From the NCBI GenBank assembly GCA_022410635.1, contig JAJVDF010000419.1:209719-273718 (forward strand): a stretch of 64,000 nucleotides of DNA. Reading direction: 5' to 3'. The position numbers and the translations under genes were made by a program. Shown here in pieces: positions 22,769 through 58,520 of the stretch (the first letter of the stretch is position 1; the number at the start of each line of letters is the position of its first letter). Source of the DNA: Tretioscincus oriximinensis (Eukaryota > Chordata > Lepidosauria > Squamata > Gymnophthalmidae). The notes under the pieces were generated by a model. It was not told where the DNA came from. It saw only the letters and a program-made list of their open reading frames with translations, and did not search any database.

Positions 22769-23130
22769 GTGTGGTGAATTTTTTTTTAAATAAAATTTTT
22801 ATTTTTTAAAAAAATTTTCCTCAGCAAAAATCGGGGAAATCGTGCACGTGCACACACACACCTGGAGGGTGGGGTAAACATCCCAAAACTAGGCTGACCA
22901 GATGACCCCTTTTGGGGGGGGTGAAAACCCAGTTTTGGGTGCCTCTCATTTTTTGCTGAGGAAAAAAAAAAGTAATTTTTTTTNAAATCTTTTTTTGAAA
23001 AAAAATTTCCTCAGCAAAAACTGGGAGGCACCCCAAAACCAGGTTTCCCCGCCCCAAAAGGGGTCATCTGGTCAGCCTACCAAAAGCAGGTTGCCCCCCA
23101 CAAGGGGTCATTTGATCAGCCTACACAGGC
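22769..23130 (+). mobile_element. Nested TA-inserting MITEs
   Basis: A truncated long-type element (22769-22889, then 23080-23127) is interrupted by a complete palindromic short element at 22892-23077. The short element starts GGCTGACCAGATGACCCC, ends in its complement, and is flanked by TA on both sides. Confidence 0.7.
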
Positions 23131-24371
23131 TGGACCAAATGTTTTTATAGGCACATCGTGGGGCCCTGGGTTCGCAACCTCTTTTCTAAATGGTGCTGAG
23201 CCATTGGCCCTCAATACTGACCACTTCTTCAACACCCAAANGAGATTCAAAGTTGCACTCGCAGGCCTCAAGTACTAGGAATGGAGGTACCTAACCACAG
23301 GGACTGGGGGACATGGATTTGGGTGATGTGCAGACACATTGATGTGCAATAAATAAGTCACTATAAATACAGATTAGTGACAGGGATCAGCTGGATTCTT
23401 TACTCTCTATGGATCCTACAAAGAACAAATGGATTAGGGCAAAAACATCAGCAGGAAATTCCCAGGGAGTATCCAGGCCTCCTTCCAGCTGCTTCTCCAT
23501 CCTTGTAATGCTGTGGCTGGCAGTTTCCTCCAACAACAGGAAAGAACATTGTTCTTCTAGGAATTCCTTATCCTCTGCAGTGTCCTGTTTGGGGGTTTCT
23601 CTCTTCTTCACCTGCACGCACACACACGCACACCCCTTGCCACAAAGCATCCATGTTCTGCAGCTGAGAAGAGGTAACCTAATGCGTGACAGTTATTGTG
23701 GTAGGAAGGTTAGGATGGCTAAGAGGAAATATGTTTTCACTCAGATGAAAAAAAACAGGATAGGAGTTTACATTTTAATGAGTCTTAAAAATGATTTCCC
23801 TCCCACGTACTGCAGGTATTATAAGCTGCACCTGATGAAAGCTTCTCTTTTCCCATTTCCATGAAGGCTGCAAACTTTTTTAGGAGATTTGGTTCTGAAC
23901 CAAATCTAGCATTGCAAATATGCATATTCAGAGTCCTGAAGGATAAGCTGATGCAGCAGGCAGTTTCTTCTTGGTGGAAGAAAAAAAAAATCCACACACA
24001 AGAAGGCTTTTACACTTTAAAAATAAAAATATAAAAGAATATATTGAACTTTTCAGCACATACTTTCATCTCACACAGCTTCATTGCATGAAGACATCAT
24101 AGCATAAAAGAGTGTACAAACATCTTAATTTGCATGAGGAACTGAATAAACTGAGTACGCATCCTCAGTAAAACAGATAAGCTATAACATAAACATCCCA
24201 GTCATGGGAAATANGCTGCATAGTAGACTCCGAAGATCAGAGCTTCCTATCTGGCAGTAAATATATACAGGTGGGTTTCAACTAGAAAACCCAACACCCA
24301 ACACTTTTAACCCAGTTTTTATGTGGTAACCCCTGTCTAATTAAGAAAACAATTGAAAAGTCAGCAAGTGT
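23131..24371. other. Intergenic, nothing recognised
   Basis: 1.2 kb with a 151-codon open frame at 23409-23864 that has no recognisable domain and no splice context. I regard it as non-coding. Confidence 0.25.
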
Positions 24372-25058
24372 TGTTTTGCCTCTTTATAAATCTGTGGTGA
24401 GGCCCCACTTGGAATACTGTGTACAATTCTGGTCATCACGTCTCACAAAGGACGTGGAACTAGAGAACGTGCAGAAAAGGACAAGAAGAATGATTGCGGG
24501 GCTGCAGTACCTCCCTTATGAAATCTGGCTGCAACATTTGGACCTCTTCAGCCTCGAAAGATGGCATCTGAGAGGTGATCTNATTGAAGTGTATAAAATC
24601 ATGCATAGGATGGATAAGGTGAACAGATAAAAATGTTTTCTCTATTGTATAACACTAGGACCAGGNGGCATTCCTTGAAGCTGATGGGCAGAAAAGTAAA
24701 GACAGACAAGGGAAAGTATTTTTTCACCCAGAGAGTCATTGGCCTTTGGAATTTACTTCCAGAAGTGGGGGTACTAGCCAGCAGCCTGGATAGGTTTAAG
24801 ACAGGATTAGACAAGTTCATGGAAGCCAAGGGTATAAACAGCTACTAGGTTGGATGTCTTGATACTGCCGCTGAGATATAGCAACAGACAGGATTCCTGA
24901 GATACCATTTGCAGGGTGTGAAGAACAGGGGCATATTTTGCTTTCTTCTGTTCCAGGCTGCCCAGGTGCAATTGGTGGGCCTCCATGTGAGACAGAAGGC
25001 TGGACTAGATGGGCTGCAGTCCAATTCAACAGGGCTCATGTCCTCTTATGTCCATAGC
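24372..25058 (+). repeat. CR1 LINE 3' region, most complete copy
   Basis: Encodes PLYKSVVRPHLEYCVQFWSS, KRTRRMIAGLQYLPYE, IEVYKIMHRMDKVNR, a frame break, then GKYFFTQRVIGLWNLLPEVG and DKFMEAKGINSY. The 3' UTR has CCAGGTGCAATTGGTGGGCC and GAAGGCTGGACTAGATGGGC. It lacks the octamer run. Confidence 0.85.
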
Positions 25059-25094
25059 TGGGGCACTGGCTGAAAACAATAACAATGACTAGTT

Positions 25095-25350
25095 TCCTGT
25101 GTCTCTACTCTGGATAGAATTTCTGCTTCTGGTTTCATGGTTTCTGCCTGCTTTTCTATGCTGTTTTTTCATGACAAAAACTGCTTATTTTAAAAACTTG
25201 GAAGCCCAGCAGATTCACAAAGCTTGCAGTATCAGCAGCAGGAGCCCAAATGGGAGGAGGACAAGAGAGGGAGTTGCTACTGCTGTTCAGTGAGGCCTGC
25301 TANAAAGTATAGTCCAAGCAACAGGCAGCCCTTTCTGCCCAGCCTGTTAC
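25095..25350 (+). repeat. Family U, forward copy
   Basis: TAGAATTTCTGCTTCTGGTT, TGCCTGCTTTTCTATGCTG and GCAGTATCAGCAGCAGGAGC. Confidence 0.5.
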
Positions 25351-25559
25351 AAGCACTGGGGTACCAGGGATGATGAAACTAGGAAGTCAGTAACAGAACA
25401 GAAACANTATTTCCTGGGAGCTTGATGCTCCCAAAGCCTCATGGGATTTGTAGTGAAATGCANGAGGTATCCTTGCCATGTCACTACAAATTCAGGTGGA
25501 AGAAAGGCAAAGCTTACCAGCAACAGCAATGTAACTGACAGGCCTGCAAGCGACAGCCA

Positions 25560-25695
25560 TGTGGATGCATGCTAAACCGTGACGGATTTCTGTTTGACTG
25601 CAATGAAACATCTCTTTCCACGGAGATGCTGGGGATCAAACTGATGAGCCCTCTGCTTTCCAAGCAGTTTGCTCCATCACTGAGTTTCCTGATGT
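25560..25695 (-). repeat. tRNA-derived SINE fragment, antisense
   Basis: On the minus strand CTCAGTGATGGAGCAAACTG (A-box region) and GTTTGATCCCCAGC (B box) lie at tRNA-like spacing, but CCA and a good cloverleaf are lacking. Confidence 0.45.
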
Positions 25696-25964
25696 GTAAG
25701 AGCGTGAGAGAGCCCAGACCTTCACATGGGGAGAAGTTACTCTCAGAGGCCACAAGGTGGATTACGAGCATGCGGCAGACAACATTGGCTTCCTTCAAAA
25801 TTCACAATATTATGAGTACAATTCAGCCCAAATCACAAGGAAAAAATGATAAATATTCTAATTAAGGTGAAATCGGTGCTCGGAGTCAAACGCGAATCAC
25901 CTACACTTTATAAGAAAACTAGTGATACAGCAGGGTTTTGGGTGGGCCTCCTCTTGTTCTTCCT

Positions 25965-26145
25965 CTTCTTGTTTCTCTTGTCCCACTTGTTCCTCATGTT
26001 CCTCTTCTTCCTCTTCTTACTTTTTCTCCTCTTCCCCCTCTTCTTCTTCACAATCATCTTTTTCCTCTTCTTCCTCTTCCCTTCCTCTCCTCCTCCTCTT
26101 CCTTCCCCTCCCTTCCTCTCCCAACTCTTCCCCCTCCTCCTCCGT
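25965..26145. repeat. Homopyrimidine tract (CTTCTC-rich)
   Basis: About 180 bp of nearly pure C/T on the + strand next to a foldback element. Long frames on both strands here are low-complexity artefacts. Confidence 0.8.
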
Positions 26146-26400
26146 CCAGGTGAACATAGAGCCATGGGTGTGTCTGCCTTCCTCCAAGTCCTGGGTTGCA
26201 ATGGGGAGCAGCCAAGTACTGGCCATCCTGGCAATTTGCTGGTGTAGGCAGTACAAACTCAATCACTCCCCAATTTGCCTACACTGGCCAGTGCCCAGAT
26301 GGCCAGTCTAGGCAGCACTTGTCTGCTCTCCATTGCAACCCAGGACTCAGAGAAAGGCAGANGTACTCAGGGGTGCTGCCTTCAGGCACCTGGCCAGTCA
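26145..26400. mobile_element. Foldback element A
   Basis: Imperfect arms of about 100 bp: AGTCCTGGGTTGCAATGGGG (26187-) and its complement near 26320-26348, and TTTGCTGGTGTAGGCAG against TTTGCCTACACTGGCC near the centre. Non-coding. Confidence 0.6.
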
Positions 26401-26962
26401 TCCCTGGTCCAACAGGTAAGTGGGGGCGAGGGAAGGAGGGAGCGGGCAGTGGGGCTAAAGCCTTGCCATGGCACAGCTTCAGCAAGGGAAAAAGGGGAGG
26501 GGGCAAAAGGCCAGCTGGACAATTTTATTCTACCCATCCGAGTCGGAGGAGGGATCTAGTTTTGTTATCCCTGAGGGAAGGGGGAAGATAGAACTGAGCA
26601 GCAGCCAATCCTGATCGGTGATGAGCTGAAGGGGGGCTATTTAAGGAGAAGGGAAAGTGAATGAAGGGCTCTTGTCTAAGGCCAAGTCTGGTGGGTCTTT
26701 AAACTAGGGAGAGCCTGAGGCCATTAAAGAGGAAATGCAGTTATGAAGCGCGTGGGGCCTACAACTGACAGCACAGAGAAACCAATGTGGACGGAGACCT
26801 GAGCAAGAGCAGGGAACTCTCCCAGGAAACTCTCCTGTATCTGTGGAGGAGGCCAGTTCTCTGAATTAAACAAGCGTCAGCCAAGGTACATGTGAAGGAG
26901 AAATACCAAATATATGTAGATGGAAAATATGACTTTGGTTCACACTAAAAGCTTCACAAAAA
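26401..26962. other. Intergenic, nothing recognised
   Basis: No gene. A short phrase at 26620-26680 (GGGGCTATTTAAGGAGAAGG) recurs at 22616-22650, so part of it belongs to an uncatalogued repeat. Confidence 0.3.
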
Positions 26963-27142
26963 GGCCCCGTCCCCACTGAGCCTTCTTCTTGGCTATATCT
27001 CAGAATAGGAATGTGCCATCTACATGCTAGTGTAGGCTATGGCAGGCCCCGAATGGGGCCTGCCACAGCCTACACTGGCATGTGGATGACCAAGCTCTGT
27101 ACGGAGATATAACCCAGAATAAGGCTCAGTGGGGACAGGGCC
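26963..27142. mobile_element. Foldback element B, nearly perfect palindrome
   Basis: Arms of about 87 bp meet at GGCCCCGAATGGGGCC (27044-27059). The outer ends are GGCCCCGTCCCCACTGAGCC and its complement. Related pieces at 8680-8720 and 58315-58385 show it is a family. Confidence 0.65.
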
Positions 27143-27364
27143 AAACACTCTCTGTCTTGATACCGTTTCAAGTCACCCAGCCAGTGGTGTTGGGGAGGTT
27201 ACAAGGTTTTATTTCAACTCCTGTGTGTTGAAACCAAGGAAAATAAAGTTTAAAAGCCAATACAACATTTCTCTGTTTCAGGGTCTTATTCTGCGCAATA
27301 AAGTTGGTTTTCATATTAACCTTTACATGTCTCAGTTGCACAATCTTATAACAGCCCAGAGGTA

Positions 27365-27765
27365 GGCTGACCAGATGACCCCTTTTTTGGAGGGGGAAAC
27401 CCACTTTGGGAGGGTCAACCCTGCTCTCCCAGTGGGACAATTTTCTCAATTTTTTGCTTAGGATAAAAAAATTCTTTGAAAAAAATAATAAAAAAAGAAA
27501 TTCACTGCATCACTACGGGGCTCCGGCACCCTCCTGAAGGCACCCTCTCCTCAGTAAAAAATAAAAAAAAATGCAAATTTCTCATGCACTTTGAAAATTT
27601 CTCATGCACTTCGGAAAATTCTCAGGTGCTTCACGGATTTCTTGGGGGGAATTTCAGAGGGGTATGACCGTATGCATGTTGGTGGGTGATTTGCATATTC
27701 ATGGATATGCAAATTTGCATGAATATTAATTGCCTGAGTTTGGGCTTCAGAAAATCTGATCAGTC
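27365..27765 (-). mobile_element. Long member of the TA-inserting MITE family
   Basis: Flanked by TA on both sides (27363-27364 and 27766-27767). Ends GGCTGACCAGATGACCCC and AAAATCTGATCAGTC form imperfect inverted repeats. Internal sequence matches 20166-20548 in reverse, including the TTTGCATATTCATG block. Confidence 0.7.
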
Positions 27766-28104
27766 TACCAGAGAGAAAGCTGAGGAATAAAGCTTTAACC
27801 CCATTAGCAAAGGCAATCTCCTGGTGGTCTCCTGTACATAAAAGAGACGCCAGGCCATGCTTAGGGATATCAGGGGAAGGTTCCAGGTGAAGGGGCTGGG
27901 GTGGGAAGTTATATATCACAACCCCATAAGCCCAGGTGTGTGTAGAGTGAAGGAAGGGTGGGCATGGCAGGGATCGTGGGTGTCTCAGGCTAAGTAGTAG
28001 GGAGTGGGTGTGCCAGCCTCCCCTGGACCTTCACAGTACAAAACCATGAATTTTAAAAATCAGGATTTTTATGTCCAACAGCTTTATCTTGTTGTAGTTC
28101 CTTC

Positions 28105-28275
28105 TCCTGAGGAATTGCAAGGAACAGGGACATGTAAGGGTCCCTTCTCTGTGGTGGCCTCCAGATTCTGTCAGTTGGTTAAAATGTATCTCTTTCTCTC
28201 AGGTGGTCAGTGCTTATCTTCCTCTGAGTTCTGTCCTGCCAAGGAGGGAGCAAGAATTATATTTCAAATATGTTT
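28105..28275 (+). repeat. Decayed L2-like LINE fragment
   Basis: GGGTCCCTTCTCTGTGGTGG and AAAATGTATCTCTTTCTCTC resemble the L2-like 'GRAFSVV...LKTHLF' region seen at 750-830. Confidence 0.35.
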
Positions 28276-28287
28276 AACCAGTATTCT

Positions 28288-28690
28288 ATTGATGGGTCCT
28301 CCAGCCGTCTTTCTGTAAGCAGAAAAAAAANGTTTCTATAGGCTAAAGAGGCATCCTCCTGCCTGGGCTAGCTGCAGTGCAGCTTGGGAGCTATAGTCCA
28401 CAGGACATGGCCCTACGGACACAGGGCAGAAAGGACTGGTTGCTGCCCGGACTACACTTCCCAGCAGGCCCTGCTGCCAGCAACAATACAGCTTCATCTC
28501 ACCATCCTCGCTACTGCTGTTACTGCTGCTGTTGCTGCTACTGCCAGCACTGTTGAAGCTTCTTATAACTGCTGGGCATGCCAGCTTTTATGATAAGCAC
28601 ATGTCGTCATGAAAAANCAGGTAGAAAAGCAAGCAGAAATACAACTAGGAACCATAAAACCAGAAACAGAAATTCTGCCAAAGATGGGAA
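28288..28690 (-). repeat. Family U, reverse copy
   Basis: Starts CCTCCAGCCGTCTTTCTGTA, has the CTGCTGTTACTGCTGCTGTT core and ends with AGAAAAGCAAGCAGAAATAC and CAGAAACAGAAATTCTGCC. Confidence 0.6.
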
Positions 28691-28817
28691 ACCGGAAGCT
28701 AGCTGTTACGTTGTTATTGACAACTCGTCTACGTATCTCGTCTACATATATTTCTTATATACGTATTTTTGTTTTTGTTGTTCTGCTCTGTCCTGCCCAG
28801 GGACTTTCTGATGAATA

Positions 28818-28918
28818 GGCTGACCCCTTTTAAAAAAATCTTTCCTCAGCAAAAACTGGGAGGCACCCCAAAAGCGGGTTTCCACCCCACCGCCCCCCGT
28901 GGAGTCATCTGGTAACCC
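28818..28918. mobile_element. Half-length short MITE of the TA family
   Basis: GGCTGACCCCTTTT then the right arm CAGCAAAAACTGGGAGGCAC through GTCATCTGGTAACCC; most of the left arm is deleted. Confidence 0.55.
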
Positions 28919-29031
28919 TACTGATGAAGGGTGGATACAAATTCTTAAATAAATAACACCTTAGGATATAGGGTGCCATAAAAGTACGATAAAACAAAGA
29001 CACATGAGGGATTTGTAAATCAAAATAAAAA

Positions 29032-29236
29032 GGCTGACCAGATGATCCCTTTTTNGGGGGGTTGAGAACCCAGTCTTGGGGTACCTCCCAGTTTTCTCTG
29101 ACGAAGATTTTTTTCAAAAAAAGATTTTTTCTCAAAAAAAAGTTTTGTTTTTTTATTTTTTTTCCTTAGAAAAAACCGGGAGGCACCCCAAAACGGGTTT
29201 TAAACCCTCCCCCCCAAAAAGGGGTCATCTGGTCAG
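29032..29236. mobile_element. Short palindromic MITE of the TA family
   Basis: Starts GGCTGACCAGATGATCCC and ends GGGGTCATCTGGTCAG, with GTACCTCCCAGTTTT opposite AAAACCGGGAGGCACC. The centre is a T/A-rich run. Confidence 0.7.
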
Positions 29237-30155
29237 AGCGGATTGGTCCAGAACCAGTGCAGCAGGGAGACAGCTTAAGGTCCTTAATATGATAAATACG
29301 ATTGGTGGTAATACTGTGGGCAACCTCATTTCTGCAAATTCTGTTTTTGCCACATTCTTACGGCTCTCCCCCATTCATTTTCTCACCCATCCATGCCCCA
29401 ATTCAGGCATGTTATTACTGTATTGTCAAATCTCCTTCCATAGAAGGAAGCCAACCATCTGCATAGTGTGACAGCTGTTTCCTACGTCTGGTTTTCCTAG
29501 TGGGAAAACATTTGGTTACTGTGGGAGTGTCGGAGCCTTCAGGCTATAAGAAGAAAGGGAATTGCAGCTGGGTTTAGATATAATGATGTCTTTGGGCAAA
29601 GATCAAAGGTTGTCAAAATGGTCCTGGATGGAACACAGGTGCGGAAGGCTGTCCAGACCCCAAGCACCCATAAATTTTTTATTTCCCATCCTTATTCTCC
29701 ACTTGAGAGAAAAATAGAGAGTAATTAGGGAAGGGACTTCCTCTCATCCGTTCATAGGCTAAAATGTTTGACAGAATTTAATACTGGCAACATGCACAAT
29801 GGTGCCTTTCTGCACTTGCATGTGCTAGACCACACCAGCTTGGACTGTTCAGACCAGAATGATTCCTGCTCTGCACTTGGATAACTGAGACATCGCCTCG
29901 TAGTTTGTTTGGGCCTGGACCTAGCACTTGGGGACTCCAGGAACAAAAACTCCTGGCCTCAGAGTTCTAGCGGGATCCGTTTCAGTAATGCAATATGGTG
30001 TACTGCCAAAATGAGTTCCCTTGCTAAACTGGTCTGCAGAAGCATGCGCCTACTAGGGCAAGCATAGCTGCTACCTGGAGTTTATCACCTTATCTCATTT
30101 GCATATGCTTTGTCATCTCCCATACACAGTTTTCTATAAATACCTGACCCTGACA
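29237..30155. other. Intergenic, nothing recognised
   Basis: No gene or repeat could be assigned. Confidence 0.25.
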
Positions 30156-30159
30156 TGAG

Positions 30160-30292
30160 TCCCACAGCATCTGAAGAAGTAGACGTGTCTACGAAAGCTT
30201 CTGCCACCCACTTTTCTCAAGTTAGTCTCCAAGTGCTACTGGCCCCTTTGCTGGACTTTCTACTGGACTAACACAGGTATTTCTCTGTAATT
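30160..30292 (+). repeat. Widespread amniote interspersed repeat, 3' fragment
   Basis: GCATCTGAAGAAGTAGACGT, ACGAAAGCTTCTGCC, TAGTCTCCAAGTGCTACTGG and TACTGGACTAACACAGGTAT are familiar from many reptile genomes. I do not put a family name to it. Confidence 0.5.
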
Positions 30293-30394
30293 TGCTACAC
30301 ATATATATATAGCAATGCAAGTCGGATTCTATTTTTTTACTTTTGTCTGGAAGTTTAAAGGTAAACTTCAAAGGTTAAAGATAAAGTTTAAAAG

Positions 30395-30455
30395 GTAGCC
30401 AAGACAGACCCCCCAGCTGCTTTTCTACAAGCAGAAAATATGTTTCTGTTGGTCG
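30395..30455 (-). repeat. Family U fragment
   Basis: GACCCCCCAGCTGCTTTTCT then AAGCAGAAAATATGTTTCTG, the outer end of the reverse copies. Confidence 0.4.
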
Positions 30456-30844
30456 GAGTGGGTGCAGTCCTCTAGGCATCTGTTGGATATGCTTAAGTGT
30501 GACAAATACCACTAAATGTGTGTGTGGGCACAGCCAAAATCTTGCATTTGGCCTTTCCATGTGGTGTTGGAAACTGATTTAGATTTGGTGCATCATTCAA
30601 GGCCAGAAATGCTCAGCAGGATCTCCTGAAGAGGGTGATTCGTTTTCCTTAAAAAACTCATTTCCCCTTCCAATATTTCATTTTTAAATCAGTGAATGTG
30701 CACAGTGGAAGCGAATAGCCTTTCTTTTCTTTTTTTTTTACTGTCCCCCCATTTGATTTCTAAGTAGTAATTTCTAACTTCTTTGCTTCACATTTCTTTC
30801 TGAAATGAAGTACAAAATAGAAATGGGTGTCTTTTCTAAAAATT

Positions 30845-31200
30845 AATAAAACAAGAGGAAGATTCAGTGAAGGAGGGAGGTTGGGAAGAATAAGAAAGAA
30901 ACAAGAAAGGGAAGAGGGAAGGAAGAACAACGCAGAAAAGCAGGAGGGGAAGGATGGAAGGAAAGAAGGAAAGAAGAAGAAAGAAAATGAAGGAAGGAAG
31001 GAAAGGAAAGGAAAAAAGCAAGGAAGGATGGAGGGAGGAAGAGGAGAAAAAAGAAAGAAGCAAAGGAGGGAAGGAGGGAAGAAGAAGGAAGGAAAGAAAG
31101 AAAGAAAAAAGAGAGGGAGGGAAGAAAGAAGAAAGGCACAGAAGGAAAGAAAGAAGCAAAGAAGGAAGGAGCGAGGAAGGAAGGACAGCAAAGAAAAGCA
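30845..31200. repeat. Homopurine (GGAA)n-rich tract
   Basis: 350 bp of almost pure A/G about 600 bp upstream of the SAPCD1 start codon. The four overlapping long open frames are low-complexity artefacts. Confidence 0.85.
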
Positions 31201-31798
31201 TGACCCTTGTGACCCCAGAATCTGAGTTCAGTGGTCCACTAGGGAGGCCTAACTCTCTCTTTCGCTCGCTGCCTGTCTGGTCTTTCTGCCCCAGAGGGGA
31301 AGCTACCTCATTAGATAGAGCCGCTAATCGCCTGGCGTCCAGGGTGATTATCTGGGATGGGTCACATGATTACATCCCCAGCTGCCTTCCCCTCCCGTCT
31401 GGACCAGCTTGGCCAATCTGGCTCAATCAGATATCCTGACTCTGACAAACTAAAGACCTTAAACAGAGCATCAGAGCTACACCCTGTCGCCACAGACAAG
31501 ACGGAAGAGCGAAAGCCCAGGACTTTCTCTCCAGCCCTAGACTCTCTGCTACCCTTGTTCAGGCGTCCAGACCTTTAAGACTTCCTGACGATCCTTCCTT
31601 GCCTTTAGAACAAGTCTCCTTATCAATGGGATTCAGAGGTTCAGCCCCGGTGTTTCATTATTTCATTAGAATTTAAAGCATTCAGGTTTCTCCTGGCTAC
31701 CTCCAAGGGAAGCTGGTTGACCTCCTAACCCCCAAAGCCCACCTGCTTCAGGTCACCAGGCCTTCTAAGGAACTGGAGGGTCCTGAAACTGACTAGAA
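31201..31798 (+). promoter_or_regulatory. 5' flank / 5' UTR of SAPCD1
   Basis: This non-repetitive stretch lies between the homopurine tract ending near 31200 and the SAPCD1 start codon. It should hold the promoter and 5' UTR. No TATA box at a sensible distance and no dense CpG island is visible, and I could not place a transcription start or an upstream non-coding exon. Confidence 0.35.
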
Positions 31799-56324
<24,526 letters not shown>

Positions 56325-57665
56325 CAATCTCTTTGTGATGACGGATACTGTGATGTCATTTCCCCCTCCCTTCCCAAAAGATGAAGTCACTTCCTGTCAT
56401 GAGATAAAAAAAGGACCGTTAACCCTAGCCAGGAATGTCACAGCCATCTTCCTTCTTAAAACTTGCAGACAATCGACAGCTTCTTCCCCGTCGCCATCAT
56501 TATTCTAGCTACCGGACTCCTTTTCAGCTATTGGTTAGAAAAACAATTCTGTACAATCAAGTCCAAATCCCTTTGCTGCTCAGAATCAAGTCCCATTTCA
56601 CCCTGTGAAGTGTAAGCCCAGGTAAGCAGGTAAGGGATCTATGTAGCCTTAATATGGGCCTTTCTCCTCAAGCTGCATCCACAGGGCACATCTCCACCCT
56701 GGTGGTAGAGACGTAAGATTCTCCCCCTGCTGCGTTGGATCGGGCCGCGCCAGGACCGATTGTGCTGCAAAGCCCCATTGCACTGCAGACCACAGTTAGC
56801 AGGCATAGAAAGTCCCTTCGGGGGCAGGAGCCCAGCAGCCAATCAGGCGAGCTCCCATGTGGTGGCTGCCAGGAACCCACGTGAGCGGGAGGAGCTACGG
56901 CTGTGGTTTTACTCCTCCCATGGAGCTCACTGGCTGCACTACAGCAACGAAGGTAAGTGCAGGTGGAGGTGGAGAGGTATAGCTCATTATACCCTTCAAA
57001 TGCCTGGCGTGGCCATGTGTCCGGAGGCAGCCGTAGCCTGCGTACTTGCAGCCTTGTTTGGGGAAATATCTGAGAGACATTGTTAATCTGGAAGGATTAT
57101 AGACTAATAGAAGAGGAAAAGTGGAAGTGAATTGGTCTGTAAAGGAAAGAAGGACAGAGATAAAGCAAGGGAGGCAAGGAAGACCGATAGTTTTTTTTTC
57201 AGAGGCAAAATCTGACTGAGGGGCAGCAATTCATTGCTGATCTCCAAACAACAGATCTCTTTGGATCTGCTGTAGGGAAGACAGCCTATGAAAGATGCTT
57301 TTGACGTGATTTTAGGCTGTTCAATGGTAGCAGGTTACTCTGTTGTGGCCTCCATGGTTGGAGTCTTAACTATTGCCACGAGGACCATTTTGAGGTGTCC
57401 TTAGAACAACCGAAGGATGTATTTGAAAGTGAAAAGTTGGGAAAGTTGTGTTGAACTGAGTTGGAGGGCAGCGGCCCAGAGCACCTGCTCTTCCATTTTG
57501 TCCTGCCCCCTCATGGGTGCTTGGTGGCGCCACTGCTTGTGAACATCTGTCGCCCAACCACAGGGCCTTCCTTCAGAAACTCAAGATGGTGTCCATCTCT
57601 TTGACTGCCAACCTATGTGACTCTATTGTTCAACTATTTACTTGAATAAAAAAAAAAGTGACACT
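56325..57665 (+). other. SAPCD1: Probable SAPCD1 3' UTR with candidate poly(A) signal
   Basis: About 1.3 kb after the stop is free of recognisable interspersed repeats, unlike the introns. An AATAAA hexamer at 57645-57650 is followed by a run of A. It is the first good polyadenylation signal I see downstream of the stop. The UTR extent is inference; transcript reads would fix it. Confidence 0.4.
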
Positions 57666-58387
57666 ATTCATTTTCATCTCCACATCCAATTAAAGAGGGA
57701 GGTCAATGATACTGGATTCCAGTTCACTGTGGCTAAGAACAACAGAACAGCATCTGGACTCACTTCAGGCATGTCCCCGTTTCAGGTCCCTTCCACACTA
57801 CGGGTGAAACCTGAAATGAGGGTTAAACTCCACACAATGCAATTCTGTCCGTTTACAGTACCTCAAAATTCCATATGTAGTGGGTGAGAGGAGACACATC
57901 AAGGAGCAGGAAGTCAGTCCCGCACGTCCTGGCTGCGCCTTCTCACCATATCCAAGCCCCATGATGGTGCCACACCCAGGGCTCCAGGCAGCTTCCTATT
58001 GAAATGAGGTGTTTTGTGTTGATGTCTGAAAACACCAGCGACCTCTCCTTCTGCCTCAAAGGAGCTTTTCCCAGTATGGGCCCCATGGGGACAGCGTAGG
58101 CTCTGTTGCCCTGTATAGCGAAGGTTTCATGACGATCCTACCAAACCAGTCGAAGGACCTTGTGTGGAAGCAGCCTATGGTAGCCTTAGGAAGAGGTGTA
58201 ATGACTCCACACAGCAGCTCTGCAGTTGGGGTGACTGCGTTTGGAAGGCTTTTTATCCACTGGTGTAGAAGGACTGCACAGAAATGTGATTTGCTGCACT
58301 GGGCCAAGGGATATTTACCAAAGTCTACACTGGCATGTGGGTGGCCAAGATATAACCCAGAATAAGGCTCAGAATAAGGGGACAGGC
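57666..58387. other. Intergenic between SAPCD1 and the VWA7-like gene; partial foldback B element
   Basis: 58315-58385 (CTACACTGGCATGTGGGTGG, ATATAACCCAGAATAAGGCT) matches the right arm of the element at 26963-27142. A less clear left arm may lie near 58065-58105. The rest is unassigned. Confidence 0.4.
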
Positions 58388-58520
58388 TGCAAAGTGTTTT
58401 GTTTATTTAGGAATTTATATCCTGCCCTTTACTAAAGCGTCCTGGGGCAGGTAACAACAGAGAAGATAAAAAGTACAAAATATTAAAACGTATTTAAAAT
58501 ATAACCCCCAAGGAGCGAAG
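58388..58520 (-). repeat. L2-like LINE tail, antisense
   Basis: TTATATCCTGCCCTTTACTA, GTCCTGGGGCAGGTAACAAC and TATTTAAAATATAACC. Confidence 0.5.

Noticed and set aside
23409..23864. 151-codon open frame on the + strand
   Set aside because: No domain, no codon periodicity visible by eye, overlaps another frame on the opposite strand.
30760..31439. Long frames on both strands (Lys/Glu/Arg-rich and Phe/Leu/Ser-rich)
   Set aside because: Direct result of a homopurine tract with no stop codons possible in some frames.
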